From Bin87 sp965115825 (GTDB taxonomy: Bacteria > Chloroflexota > Dehalococcoidia > Lucifugimonadales > UBA3495), in assembly GCA_965115825.1 (NCBI GenBank), contig OZ220464.1, forward strand, positions 930,001-994,000: DNA of 64,000 nt, in the 5' to 3' direction. Made by a program: the position numbers and the translations under genes. Shown here in pieces: positions 33,842-42,593 of the stretch; position 1 is the stretch's first letter, and every line of letters starts with the position of its first letter. The notes under the pieces were generated by a model. That model ran no database searches and was not told where the DNA came from. It was given only the letters and a program-made list of their open reading frames with translations.

Positions 33842-35245
33842 CTACACCGGCGGACGTCGGTCAATGAAGCGCGAGGCCTGCTCGTAAGCGTAGCCTACCC
33901 GCAAAGCAGTCGCTTCGTCAAAAGGCCGCCCCACTATTTGCAAACCCATGGGCAGCCCCTCCTCCGAAAGACCGCAGGGAACTGACACCGCCGGCAACCC
34001 CGACACGTTGAACGGCCCGGTGAAACTCGGCTGCGTCAGCGTCATCCCACCGGCGTAGCCTTCAATCTTCGGCGCCGGCGACGCATACGTCGGCGTCGCC
34101 AGAACGTCCGCCTGTCGCAACGCATCAGCCATCTCATCCTTAATGACCCGCCGCATCCGCAGCGCCTGGTTGTAGTCCGATGCCGACAGCAGCCCGCCCA
34201 GCAGAAAGCGGTTCCGCACCATGTCCCCGTAGTCGCGCCGTCGGCCCTTCAGGTTTGCCTCGTGGAACGAGTACGCCTCACACATCATAATGATCTGATT
34301 GGCGGTCTGCGCGTACCGGATATGCGGAATCTCCACGTCCCGGATTTCTGCCCCCAGCTCCGACAGGGTTTCCAGTGCCCGCTCCGCCGCCCGAATCACC
34401 TGAACGTCCACGCCGGGAGCCGCTTCGTAGAAATACTCCCGAGGTACGCCTATCGTGAGGCCCCGCGCTCCGTCCCGCAGCGCCGCCGTATAGTCGGGAA
34501 CCGGCGCGTCGGCCGTAGTCGGATCCTTTGGGTCATAGCCGGCGATGGCCTGCAACATAATGGCAGTGTCCTCCACCGTCCAGGTCATTGGCCCGCAGTG
34601 GTCCTGCGACCACGACAGCGGCGTTACCCCGTAGTTGCTCACCCGTCCGAAAGTCGGCTTGATGCCCACGATGCCGCACATCGCAGCCGGCCCCCGGATG
34701 CTCCCGCCGGTATCCGACCCCAGCGCTCCCATGCACAGCCCGGCCGCCACCGCCGCGCCGGAGCCGCTGCTGCTGCCCCCCGGCATATGCTCGGTGTTCC
34801 ACGGGTTCCGCGCGGGTGGGAACAGACTGGTGAAGTCCGGGCCGCCCAGCGCAAACTCGTGCATCGCCAGCTTGCCCAGCAGAACCGCGCCGGCCTCGTA
34901 CAGTTTGGCAACGGTCGTAGCGTCCTCATCGGGTATCCGGTCAGGGGTAACCCGCGACATCGCCGTGGTCTTGATGCCCGCCGTATCGTACAGGTCCTTC
35001 AGGGCGATGGGTATGCCGTGCAGCGGCCCACGGTAGCCGCCGGCGCGAATTTCCGCCTCGGCCTGCCGCGCCTGCGACAAAGCCAGCTCCGGCGTCAGCG
35101 TGATGTACGCATCCAGCCGCCCGTCAATCGCCTCAATGCGGTCAAGGTAGGCGCGGGTCAACTCAACCGGCGATAACTCCCCAGCCGCAATAAGCGGCCC
35201 GGCTTCGCCAATGGTCAGATAGTGAAGTTCAGTCTGCGATGGCAT
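33842..35245 (-). CDS. Amidase signature family hydrolase (second copy)
   Basis: A 467-residue amidase-signature enzyme. The triad is Lys83 (GIPIALKDL), cis-Ser in GGSSSGSG (156-163) and Ser182 in DTGGSIRGPA. It differs clearly from the 6127-7560 amidase in the C-terminal half, so it probably has another substrate. ATG 35245 is preceded by AGGAGG at six bases. A GatC-like gene lies 28 bases upstream, repeating the arrangement of the first amidase. No gatB is present in the window. Confidence 0.9.
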   Translation of the reverse strand: MPSQTELHYLTIGEAGPLIAAGELSPVELTRAYLDRIEAIDGRLDAYITLTPELALSQARQAEAEIRAGGYRGPLHGIPIALKDLYDTAGIKTTAMSRVTPDRIPDEDATTVAKLYEAGAVLLGKLAMHEFALGGPDFTSLFPPARNPWNTEHMPGGSSSGSGAAVAAGLCMGALGSDTGGSIRGPAAMCGIVGIKPTFGRVSNYGVTPLSWSQDHCGPMTWTVEDTAIMLQAIAGYDPKDPTTADAPVPDYTAALRDGARGLTIGVPREYFYEAAPGVDVQVIRAAERALETLSELGAEIRDVEIPHIRYAQTANQIIMMCEAYSFHEANLKGRRRDYGDMVRNRFLLGGLLSASDYNQALRMRRVIKDEMADALRQADVLATPTYASPAPKIEGYAGGMTLTQPSFTGPFNVSGLPAVSVPCGLSEEGLPMGLQIVGRPFDEATALRVGYAYEQASRFIDRRPPV

Positions 35246-35273
35246 GGCATACCTCCTGGCGGCTCCGGTCGGT

Positions 35274-35477
35274 CTAACGGCTCCAGTCAGCGTGGAAAGT
35301 CGTCGCCGGCCCGCCCAGCGACAGGTCAGCCTTGTGGAGCATAGCAACGCGCTGCCTGAGAAACTGGTACAGCGGGAGCAGCTCCTCGAGCTCCCCATCA
35401 TCCAGCGGCAGCCCGGCAACGCGAACCAGAGCCCGCAGGTCTTCCATAGTAACCGTATCCTTTGCTTCTTCCGGCAT
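35274..35477 (-). CDS. GatC-like small subunit (second copy)
   Basis: A 67-residue helical protein (MPEEAKDTVTMEDLRALVRV, then LDDGELEELLPLYQFLRQRV) that matches the GatC pattern of two helices and a loose tail. ATG 35477 has AGGAGG seven bases upstream. As at 7557-7754 it is paired with an amidase instead of GatAB. It is diverged from the first copy, so the two pairs are not a recent duplication. Confidence 0.55.
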   Translation of the reverse strand: MPEEAKDTVTMEDLRALVRVAGLPLDDGELEELLPLYQFLRQRVAMLHKADLSLGGPATTFHADWSR

Positions 35478-36458
35478 ACTTACTCCTCCTGAAACGCCGC
35501 CGCCGGATTTACCGGCTAGCCGGTCTTGTCCCGCCCCGCAGCGGGTTGATGCTATCCACAAAGTCCGGCACGGCCTCGCTGACGGCTATCGCAGATGGTA
35601 CCACAGCGTTCTGCTATCCTTGCTGTTGGGCATTATAGACTATATTGCGCCGGCTTTCCGGGTTCCTTTCAGCATGAAGCGGCCCCCTGATGGTATCGCC
35701 AAAGCCCCGCCGGGCTTCCCTGAAGGTGTCAAGCGCAGCGGAGTTGCGCCGCCGCATCAGCAGAGCAGAACGGTCGCTGTGTCTTCGGAATCGGCCCGCC
35801 GAAGCGCTAAGGGAATGGTGAGCCGATTTGCCTAGGCGTCAAGGCAATGGAGTTCATACGCACCGACCTGTCGGCTGGGTTGCGCGGGTTCAGTTGTCCC
35901 GCTGGCGGCTGCCATCGCCGGCGGGAGCCGTTCAAAGGGTAGTCGGTCTGCAATGATGAGTGTGAGACCTCTGACGATGATCCGTACACTTCGGACGGGC
36001 ACATCAGCCGCGTATCGCCAGACTGAGATCGTATCCGTCGAAAGTGCTGGGCAGTGGAGCGGTTCTTCATATGTTCGTAGACATGGCCCCGGCGCGGATT
36101 GGTACGGCGAGACCCGAAGGCACCTCTAAAAGGGGATGCTGCAGGCAGCGTAGTCGGCTTTGTGCCTATCCGCTGTACTCTTCCAGTGTCCACATTACGG
36201 AGCTCTGTGCCGTATCATGGCTGATCCAAGATACAAGGATTTTGGGATTTTCAGGATGGGGATGGGTTGGATGCGTTAATATGGGTTCCGGAGAAAGTCG
36301 GAACAACGGTACGAGTGGGGGTGGCTGCACTATAGCTTTTGTGATTTGGGGATAGGCGGGGTTGGGCTTCTGCCGTAGAGTGTGGGTTGCGGCGCTGTGT
36401 TATTATCCCCTTGGATCAACTGCTTGGATGAGCTTTGCGCCGCCCTGATTTATTTGCC
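35478..36458. other. About 1 kb without a recognised gene
   Basis: Between divergent genes. A TATAAT box on the minus strand (35637-35632) could serve the GatC/amidase pair, but no good -35 box is seen. Short frames exist on both strands without start signals, domains or convincing composition. No tRNA-like cloverleaf or known structured RNA was recognised. The right end holds a partial dispersed GGATT repeat (36222-36260), followed by a G/T-rich stretch like that beside other copies. Confidence 0.4.
36222..36260 (+). repeat. Dispersed GGATT repeat, copy 4 (partial)
   Basis: The plus strand reads CAAGGATTTTGGGATTTTC followed by AGGATGGGGATGGG. It keeps the second half of the ~43-bp repeat but has lost the GTCAGAATCAGGATT half. 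It points towards the RlmD-Maf gene 200 bases downstream. Confidence 0.65.
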
Positions 36459-38360
36459 ATGACCCAGACTCAAGACGACGCCAGCCCGGCCCTGCGGAGG
36501 GGAGACGTAATCGAACTATGCCTCCTCTCATGGGGTCGTTTGGGCGAGGCAATGGCCGCCCATTGCGGGCGCGATGTGTTCGTCTTCGGCGGTATTCCCG
36601 GCGAAACGGTCGCGGTTGAGGTCATAGCGGTGCGCCGCAAGTTCGTCGCCGCGCAGGTGGTGCGAGTGATTCACCCGTCCGCTGACCGGGTTGACGCTCC
36701 GTGCGCCTATTTCGGCCAATGCACCGGCTGCCAGTGGCAACATCTCGCCTACGATGCCCAGCTGGCTGCCAAAACCGCCGTTGTGCGAGACGCCTTGCAG
36801 CGCATCGGCGCGTTCTACAACCCGCCTGTGCTGGAAACGATAGCGTCGCCAAAGCCCTACCACTATCGTAATCATGCCCGCTTCAACATTTGGCGCGAAA
36901 CCGGAACCCTGGGGTTCACCCACCGGGAACGCCGCCGCTTCGTCCGCATCGACCGTTGTATGCTGATGAACGACCGCACCAACGAGCTGCTGGCGCAATT
37001 GCAGGACCATTGCGGCGAAACTTCCGCCCTGTCCATTCGCGCCTCCGACGCTACCGGCGACTACCTCGTTCAGCCAACGCTGAAAAACCCGGACGTGCTT
37101 ATTCCCACCGGACAGAAAAGCTACCGCGAATCCGTCGCCGGCCACGAGTTCCGGGTTGCGTCGCCGTCTTTTTTCCAGGTCAACGTGGCGCAGGCGGAGC
37201 GTCTGGCTTGGCTGGCCAAAGACGCGCTCCAACTCACCGGCAGCGAGACCGTGCTGGACGCCTACGCCGGCGTCGGGACTTTCGCCGTGCTGCTCTCTTC
37301 CTACGCAGGCCGGATCATCGCCGTAGAAGAGTCCACCGCTGCCGTAGCCGACGCGCAGGTGAACGCCGCCGGCTGCGCCAACGTGGATTTTATCGCCGGC
37401 AAGGTGGAAGAAGTCCTGCCCGCTCTGGGCATAACCCCGGATGCGGTCATACTTGACCCATCCCGTTCCGGCTGCCAGGGGTCGGCGCTGGATGCTCTGC
37501 TGCTACTGGCTCCACGCCGCATAGCCTACGTGTCGTGCAACCCGGAAACTCTGGCCCGAGACCTGGTCGTGCTGTGTCGCCGCTACCGCGTTGATTCCGT
37601 CCAGCCGGTAGATATGTTCCCGCAGACCCATCACGTTGAATGTGTGGTTACACTGGCCCTGAAGCCGGCCGGCCCGGAGGTGGTACTGGCGTCGGCGTCC
37701 CCCCGCCGCAGCGCCCTGCTCACCGGCTTGGGCATAGACTATCGCATCGCTCCCTCCAACATTCCCGAAGACCTGGAACCGGGAGAAACCCCGGAGCGTA
37801 TGGTGCGCCGCTTGTCCAGAGCAAAAGCCCTGGCCGTCGCAGAGTCCGAAAGCGCCGTAGCCGGATATTACGTCGCTGCCGACAGTACCGTTGTTTTGGA
37901 CGGCGAATCCATCGCCAAGCCCTCCGACGCCGCTGAAGCCCGCGCTATGCTCACCCGTCTGCGGGGCACGTCCCATCAGGTCATTACCGGGCTTACCGTG
38001 TACGATGCAGCCACGGGCCGCTGCATTACGGACGCGCAGTCTGCCGACGTGCTGATGCGCGACTTCACCGACGGCGAAATGGAGCGCTCCATTGCCAGCG
38101 GAACGCCGATGGACAAAGCCGGAGCCTACGCCATCCAGGACTGCGATTTTCGTCCGGCCACGCTGCAATCCGGCTGTTACTCCAACGTGATGGGGCTGCC
38201 CGCCTGCCGCGTTGTGGAAATGCTGGCCGAACTGGGTTGTCAACTGCCCGACTACGCCACCATGACGGTTCCTCCGGGCTGTAGCTTTCACTGTTCCCTC
38301 AGCCAATCTCCTACTGATAATCGTCATTCCGGCGCCGGCAATAATCAGGGAACCCTCTGA
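36459..38360 (+). CDS. RlmD-type RNA (uracil-5-)-methyltransferase fused to Maf nucleotide pyrophosphatase
   Basis: A 633-residue fusion. Residues 15-75 form a TRAM RNA-binding domain. Fe-S ligands are Cys82, Cys88, Cys91 and probably Cys167. The SAM site is DAYAGVGTF (267-275), followed by DPSRSGC (333-339) and catalytic Cys360 in YVSCNPETLARDL. These mark an RlmD/RlmC/TrmA-type enzyme that makes 5-methyluridine in RNA. From residue ~407 a complete Maf domain begins with SASPRR (412-417), has AADSTVV and KAGAYAIQD, and would hydrolyse noncanonical or m5U/pseudouridine-type NTPs. ATG 36459 is preferred to a TTG at 36435. The last ~35 residues are disordered and partly repeat-derived. Confidence 0.88.
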   Translation: MTQTQDDASPALRRGDVIELCLLSWGRLGEAMAAHCGRDVFVFGGIPGETVAVEVIAVRRKFVAAQVVRVIHPSADRVDAPCAYFGQCTGCQWQHLAYDAQLAAKTAVVRDALQRIGAFYNPPVLETIASPKPYHYRNHARFNIWRETGTLGFTHRERRRFVRIDRCMLMNDRTNELLAQLQDHCGETSALSIRASDATGDYLVQPTLKNPDVLIPTGQKSYRESVAGHEFRVASPSFFQVNVAQAERLAWLAKDALQLTGSETVLDAYAGVGTFAVLLSSYAGRIIAVEESTAAVADAQVNAAGCANVDFIAGKVEEVLPALGITPDAVILDPSRSGCQGSALDALLLLAPRRIAYVSCNPETLARDLVVLCRRYRVDSVQPVDMFPQTHHVECVVTLALKPAGPEVVLASASPRRSALLTGLGIDYRIAPSNIPEDLEPGETPERMVRRLSRAKALAVAESESAVAGYYVAADSTVVLDGESIAKPSDAAEARAMLTRLRGTSHQVITGLTVYDAATGRCITDAQSADVLMRDFTDGEMERSIASGTPMDKAGAYAIQDCDFRPATLQSGCYSNVMGLPACRVVEMLAELGCQLPDYATMTVPPGCSFHCSLSQSPTDNRHSGAGNNQGTL

Positions 38361-38375
38361 CACGGAAATTGCGCT

Positions 38376-38705
38376 GTGAACGTTTTCGGCATCGGAACCC
38401 TGGAACTGCTGGTAATCCTGTTGGTGGCCTTCATCGCCCTCGGCCCCGGCAAGACCGTTGAAGTTGCCCGCGCCATCGGGCGCATGGCCCGCGAGGCTCG
38501 ACGCACTTTCACCGACATAATGGACGCGGCGTCCGTAACCGAAGACGAAACCGGCCCGCGCCCACGTCAGGCCGACGCGCCCGCGCAGCCGCCGTCTGAA
38601 CCTCTACCCTTGCCAACCCACTTGCAGGGGCCGGAAACCGCTCCTGAGGCAGATGACGGAGCGCCGGCCGAGGGCAATGCCGGCCCGGCCGCTCCTCGAC
38701 GATGA
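38376..38705 (+). CDS. TatA/TatB-like Sec-independent translocase subunit
   Basis: A 109-residue protein with a short N-terminal helix (residues 7-24, LELLVILLVAFIALGPGKT), the hinge-like Gly-Pro, and an amphipathic helix (VEVARAIGRMAREARRTF), then a Pro/Ala-rich acidic tail. The length and GPGK hinge fit TatB or a TatA/B hybrid. The start is GTG. It overlaps tatC by four bases (ATGA), so the products are coupled. A separate TatA is encoded on the opposite strand at 39934-40152. Confidence 0.85.
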   Translation: MNVFGIGTLELLVILLVAFIALGPGKTVEVARAIGRMAREARRTFTDIMDAASVTEDETGPRPRQADAPAQPPSEPLPLPTHLQGPETAPEADDGAPAEGNAGPAAPRR

Positions 38706-39601
38706 TTAACGATATAGTCGCCTGGTGGGACCAGTTCGGCGACCTGCGGTTGACGCTGGTAGTTGGCTTTATCGCCGCCCTGGCGGTCGTGAGCCTGGCT
38801 TATTACCTGCACGGACGGCGAAGCGCTCAACAAGCCCTTCCCCGGACGCCCGGCAAAGCGCTGCCTTTGCGCGAACACTTCCGCGAGTTGCGTTCCCGAT
38901 TGCTGCTCTCACTGGTCGCCCTGCTGATCGGGTCGGCGGTGTGCTTCTATTTCTACCGGGAGATTTTGACCTTGCTGATTGGGCCGGCTCGGGCAGTCGC
39001 CGGCGACGACGTTGACTTCCAGTTCATCGAACTTACCGAGTTGCTGGGGACTACGGTAAAAGTCTCCCTGCTGGGTGGGTTCGTGTTGGCCTTGCCGGTG
39101 ATTCTCTACCATGTCTTCAGGTTCGTTGCTCCGGGCCTGACGGCCAGAGAGCGGCGGGTATTGTTCTCATTTTTACCGGCCGCGCTGTTGGCTTTCGTGG
39201 GGGGCATGGCCTTCGGCTACTACATAATGATCCCGCCGGCCCTGAACTTCCTGCTCACGTTCGGGGGAGACATTGCTGAGCCGAACATCCGCATCAGCAA
39301 CATCATTAACATAATGATTCGCCTGCTGTTCTGGCTGGGCGTTGCCTTTGAGACGCCGCTGGTGATGTTCATGCTGGCTACGCTGGGCATCGTAACGGCC
39401 CGGGGATTCGCCCGCTTTCGTCGGCTGTGGCTGGTGGCGTCGTTCATAATCGCCGCGGCCATCACGCCCACCATCGACCCGCTCAACCAGGCCATCGTGG
39501 CCGTCCCGTTGATTGTTCTCTACGAGCTTGGAGTACTGCTGGCTTGGCTTGCCGGCCGCCGCCGCGCCGCCTCCTTCAACCCTGAGCCCGCCAGTGAATA
39601 A
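38702..39601 (+). CDS. tatC: TatC, twin-arginine translocase receptor subunit
   Basis: A 299-residue polytopic protein. The family N-terminal signature LREHFRELRSRLL begins near residue 58. The normal six helices follow, with PVILYHVFRFVAPGL, a RRVLFSF segment and FETPLVMFML. In typical TatC the EHxxELRxRL signature is at the very N-terminus. Here an extra ~55 residues precede it, with one clear hydrophobic helix (about 14-31, TLVVGFIAALAVVSLAYY). TatC recognises twin-arginine signals of folded exported proteins. Confidence 0.93.
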   Translation: MINDIVAWWDQFGDLRLTLVVGFIAALAVVSLAYYLHGRRSAQQALPRTPGKALPLREHFRELRSRLLLSLVALLIGSAVCFYFYREILTLLIGPARAVAGDDVDFQFIELTELLGTTVKVSLLGGFVLALPVILYHVFRFVAPGLTARERRVLFSFLPAALLAFVGGMAFGYYIMIPPALNFLLTFGGDIAEPNIRISNIINIMIRLLFWLGVAFETPLVMFMLATLGIVTARGFARFRRLWLVASFIIAAAITPTIDPLNQAIVAVPLIVLYELGVLLAWLAGRRRAASFNPEPASE

Positions 39602-39610
39602 ACGCGCAAC

Positions 39611-39639
39611 AAAAAAGCCATGAGCGTAATCTCACGGCT
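39611..39639 (-). terminator. Rho-independent terminator, minus strand
   Basis: On the minus strand, AGCCGTGAG-ATTACG-CTCATGGCT forms a 9-bp stem with one mismatch, followed by TTTTTTG. It sits just after tatC, facing the opposite way. It would end transcripts coming from the tatA gene at 39934-40152 and any remnant between. Confidence 0.65.
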
Positions 39640-39882
39640 GGGTGGGGGACGATGAACGCGGTGTTGCCGCTGGTGGCGCGCCGGTGATTTGACAGCCCGA
39701 CGAGGATGCGATTGGTTCGCCGCAATTCCGCCCGCATTTTTTTGATGGCGCACTCGATGCCGTTGAGACGGGCTTTCAACCGGGCGGACCCACGGTGTCG
39801 GCCACCCAAAAGCAGCGGCGGCCCCGATTGCCGCCATGAACAAAGCAAATCCAACCCTGGCAATCGTTGCCAGAGTTGCCAA
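39640..39882 (-). other. Possible degenerate small membrane/coil gene
   Basis: On the minus strand a hydrophobic stretch (VGFALFMAAIGAAAAFGW) lies in one frame near 39880-39800. A coil-like stretch (RLKARLNGIECAIKKMRAEL) lies in another frame just after it. Together they look like one small helix-plus-coil protein broken by a frameshift near 39800, placed just before a terminator. No convincing intact gene can be drawn. Confidence 0.25.
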
Positions 39883-39933
39883 TTCAACGACCGTTATAAC
39901 CGCCCCTGCTGCGAAGCAGCTGCGGGACCATTA

Positions 39934-40152
39934 TCAAGACCGCCTATCTTCGGAACCGGCTTCTGCCGAATCGGCTTCGCGCGTCGCTCCCATCTTTTCA
40001 TCCTCACCGGTCACCGATGTCTTGAATGACCGGATGCCCTTGCCCAGGGCGGAACCCACGCCCGGTAGCCGGGATGCGCCAAAAATCAGCAGCACCACCA
40101 GCAGAATCAACAACAGTTCAGGCATACCAAGGCCGGCAATTCGCATCTTCAA
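39934..40152 (-). CDS. tatA: TatA/E-like translocase subunit
   Basis: A 72-residue protein with the TatA pattern: a membrane helix (PELLLILLVVLLIFGASRLP), the FG hinge at the end of the helix, then a basic amphipathic helix (GSALGKGIRSFKTSV) and an acidic tail. TatA oligomers form the transport pore for folded proteins. It is encoded convergently with tatBC rather than in the same operon. An ATG two codons downstream is an equally possible start. Confidence 0.9.
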   Translation of the reverse strand: MKMRIAGLGMPELLLILLVVLLIFGASRLPGVGSALGKGIRSFKTSVTGEDEKMGATREADSAEAGSEDRRS

Positions 40153-40219
40153 ATCACTCCTAGTTGATCACAGCCATTCTAGCAGATGTTGCCGGGATTA
40201 ACTACCCGGCAGCTCGTTG

Positions 40220-40900
40220 CTACGATTGGCGCAAGCGACGCAGCTCCGCTTCAAGCTCACTCCGCGCCGCCCGTTCTATCTGCAAGGCGGACTCCGCAGC
40301 CTCGCGCTCGGCGCGTTCCTCTGCGATGCAGCGCAGCGGTTCCCCGCTAACAGTATCCGCAAACTCCACCTGCTGCGTTCCCCAATAGATGTCCAGGCCC
40401 AGGATTGCGCTGCTTCCCCAAGTCCGGCCGTCGGATGTCCGGCGCATATGCAGCCGCCGGTAGGCTCCGCCAGCTAGATCCTCTCCCACCAGCGGTTCTC
40501 CGTACAGTTCTCCGCCCGTGGGATCATAACGCCAGTATTCCTGCACACTCAAGCGGGCGTACAGGTCTCTCTTCCTGCCCAGGTCGTTGCGATAGGTTGC
40601 GGGAGAGGCTATCTCCAGCACAAACTCCGGCGGTTTCCCTACTATCCACAGCAGGTACGATTCAACCTCCCTGATTGCCTCAGGAGCTACTCCGAAGGAC
40701 ACGTACCAGTCCGGGGCCACGTGGGCTCGGCGGTTTCCTTCATCGTAGTAGCGGTTCCGAAAGTAGTCGCGAGCCAGATACAGGCTGTCGGTGATATAGG
40801 GTTCTTGAATCATCGCGTCGGGCAAGGGATCCTCGTTGGGCGGGTAGAGAGCCGTTAGCTCGGACGGAGACAGCCGGCGCCTCGTGGTTTTTGTCGTCAT
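40220..40900 (-). CDS. Uma2 family (DUF820) PD-(D/E)xK nuclease-like protein
   Basis: A 226-residue Uma2 protein. The core PPEFVLEIASPATYRND followed by LGRKRDLYARLSVQEYWRYD contains the family's E-I-x-S-P and the Lys-x-x-x-Y catalytic region. The C-terminus is a charged coil (AEERAEREAAESALQIERA). Uma2 proteins are very common in Chloroflexota and cyanobacteria, but their substrate is unknown. It is transcribed divergently from the pyruvate dehydrogenase operon. Confidence 0.85.
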   Translation of the reverse strand: MTTKTTRRRLSPSELTALYPPNEDPLPDAMIQEPYITDSLYLARDYFRNRYYDEGNRRAHVAPDWYVSFGVAPEAIREVESYLLWIVGKPPEFVLEIASPATYRNDLGRKRDLYARLSVQEYWRYDPTGGELYGEPLVGEDLAGGAYRRLHMRRTSDGRTWGSSAILGLDIYWGTQQVEFADTVSGEPLRCIAEERAEREAAESALQIERAARSELEAELRRLRQS

Positions 40901-41054
40901 TGCATAGCCCCTTGCTTCTTTGTCCTTCCCGACCTGTTCTTATCTTTTCTTTGGCGAGGGGCATTGCACCACCATCGCGTTCCTGTCTCGCTTTCGTCTC
41001 TGCCCCGCATATCGGCTCCATAACCGCGCAAATTGTCGGTGTCGGCGCCTTGCC

Positions 41055-41083
41055 TTGCCGCCCCGTACCGCTGACGCTATAAT
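41055..41083 (+). promoter_or_regulatory. Promoter of the pyruvate dehydrogenase operon
   Basis: TTGCCG (41055-41060), a 17-base spacer and a perfect TATAAT (41078-41083). The predicted start of transcription is near 41090, giving a leader of about 60 bases before the lpd ATG at 41151. No operator-like palindrome is evident. Confidence 0.6.
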
Positions 41084-41150
41084 GCCTTGCGAGCGTAGCC
41101 CCCGGCGCACCTTGCCCCGGCTGCGCCAATCCATTGGGCTGGACAGATTG

Positions 41151-42551
41151 ATGGCAACCGACTCTGAGTATGACGTAGCAGTAATCGGCGGCGGCCCCGG
41201 CGGTTACGTCGCCGCTATTCGGGCCGGCCAACTCGGGCTCAAAGCCTGCGTCATTGAAAAAGAAGCCCTCGGCGGCGTTTGTCTCAACTGGGGCTGCATT
41301 CCATCCAAAGCCCTGCTGAAAAACGCCGAGGTTGTCTCCTACGTCCGCCGGGCTGAGCAGTTCGGCCTCTCTTTCGATAATTTTCATGCCGACTACGCTG
41401 TCGCTGTGAAGCGGAGCCGGCAAGTCGTTGACCGTATGACGCGCGGCGTGGCTTTCCTCCTCCGCAAAAACAGCGTCGAGCATATCTCCGGAACCGCTTG
41501 CATCGCCGCTCCCGACGTTATTGACGTAACGGATTCCGGCGGGCAAACCTCCCGCGTACGCGCCCGCAACATAGTTATAGCCACCGGCGCGCGGGCGCGC
41601 AGCATTCCCCCGCTTCCGGTGGACGGCCGGCGCATCGTCACCAGCCGGGAGAGCATCGTAGCCGACGACGTGCCCGGTTCCATTGCCATCATAGGCGGCG
41701 GCGCCATCGGCGTGGAATTCGCCTACATCTACCGGATGTACGGCGCCGACGTTACCATCATCGAGCTGCTGCCCCGCGTCGTTCCCAACGAAGATGAAGA
41801 AATCAGCCAGCAGCTGGAGCGCGCTTTCAGCCGCCACGGAGTCAAAATCCGTGCCGGCGCCGGCGTAACCGGCGCTCAGGCCGACGACACCGGGGTAACC
41901 ATCACCATCTCGCAGGACGGCGCAACTGAAACCGCCCGCTTTGACAAGGTTCTCGTCGCCATTGGCGTACAGCCCAATACTGAAAACCTGGGACTGGAAG
42001 CCGTAGGCGTCGCCACCGAGCGGGGGTACATTATTATTGACGACCGTATGGCGACCAACGTTCCCGGCATCTATGCCGTTGGCGACGTTACCGGCAAGCT
42101 GGCCTTGGCCCACGTGGCTTCCGCTCAGGGCATAACCGCAGTTGAGGCCATCGCCGGCGAAGAGACCCAGCCGCTGGACTACGCCTACATGCCCCGGGCC
42201 ACTTACTGCCATCCGCAAGTGGCCTCTTTCGGCCTCACGGAGGCTCAGGCCCGCGAACAGGGTTACGACGTAAAAATCGGCCGATTCAACGTCCAGGCCA
42301 ACGGCAAGGCAGTGGCCATGGGCGAAAACGATGGCCTGGTCAAGCTGGTCATCGACGCCAATTACGGCGAATTGCTGGGCGGTCATATGTGCGGCCCTGA
42401 AGTAACCGAACTTCTTGCCGAATTGCAGATGACGCATTTGCTGGAAGGCACTACTCTTGAACTGGGCTGGGCCGTTCACGCCCATCCCAGCATTTCCGAG
42501 ATGGTCCACGAAGCCGCCCTGGACGCTGAAGGCCGCGTTCTTCATATGTAG
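41151..42551 (+). CDS. lpdA: Dihydrolipoyl dehydrogenase (E3)
   Basis: A 466-residue flavoprotein. The FAD site is VIGGGPGGYVAA, the redox disulfide GGVCLNWGCIPSK, the NAD site IIGGGAIGVEFA, and the C-terminal His-Glu pair lies in VHAHPSISE. It reoxidises dihydrolipoamide of the E2 subunit using NAD+. ATG 41151 fits the usual N-terminus; longer frames run into the promoter region. It is first in the operon lpd-pdhA-pdhB-pdhC, an unusual E3-first order, with a 42-base gap to pdhA. Confidence 0.95.
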   Translation: MATDSEYDVAVIGGGPGGYVAAIRAGQLGLKACVIEKEALGGVCLNWGCIPSKALLKNAEVVSYVRRAEQFGLSFDNFHADYAVAVKRSRQVVDRMTRGVAFLLRKNSVEHISGTACIAAPDVIDVTDSGGQTSRVRARNIVIATGARARSIPPLPVDGRRIVTSRESIVADDVPGSIAIIGGGAIGVEFAYIYRMYGADVTIIELLPRVVPNEDEEISQQLERAFSRHGVKIRAGAGVTGAQADDTGVTITISQDGATETARFDKVLVAIGVQPNTENLGLEAVGVATERGYIIIDDRMATNVPGIYAVGDVTGKLALAHVASAQGITAVEAIAGEETQPLDYAYMPRATYCHPQVASFGLTEAQAREQGYDVKIGRFNVQANGKAVAMGENDGLVKLVIDANYGELLGGHMCGPEVTELLAELQMTHLLEGTTLELGWAVHAHPSISEMVHEAALDAEGRVLHM

Positions 42552-42593
42552 TCGTCGCGCCGGCACCCTCATCCATCGCTCCGAGGCAACCCT

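Noticed and set aside
35478..36458. Possible structured RNA or IS remnant in the 1-kb gap
   Set aside because: No tmRNA, RNase P, SRP or tRNA signatures, no terminal inverted repeats and no transposase motif were found.
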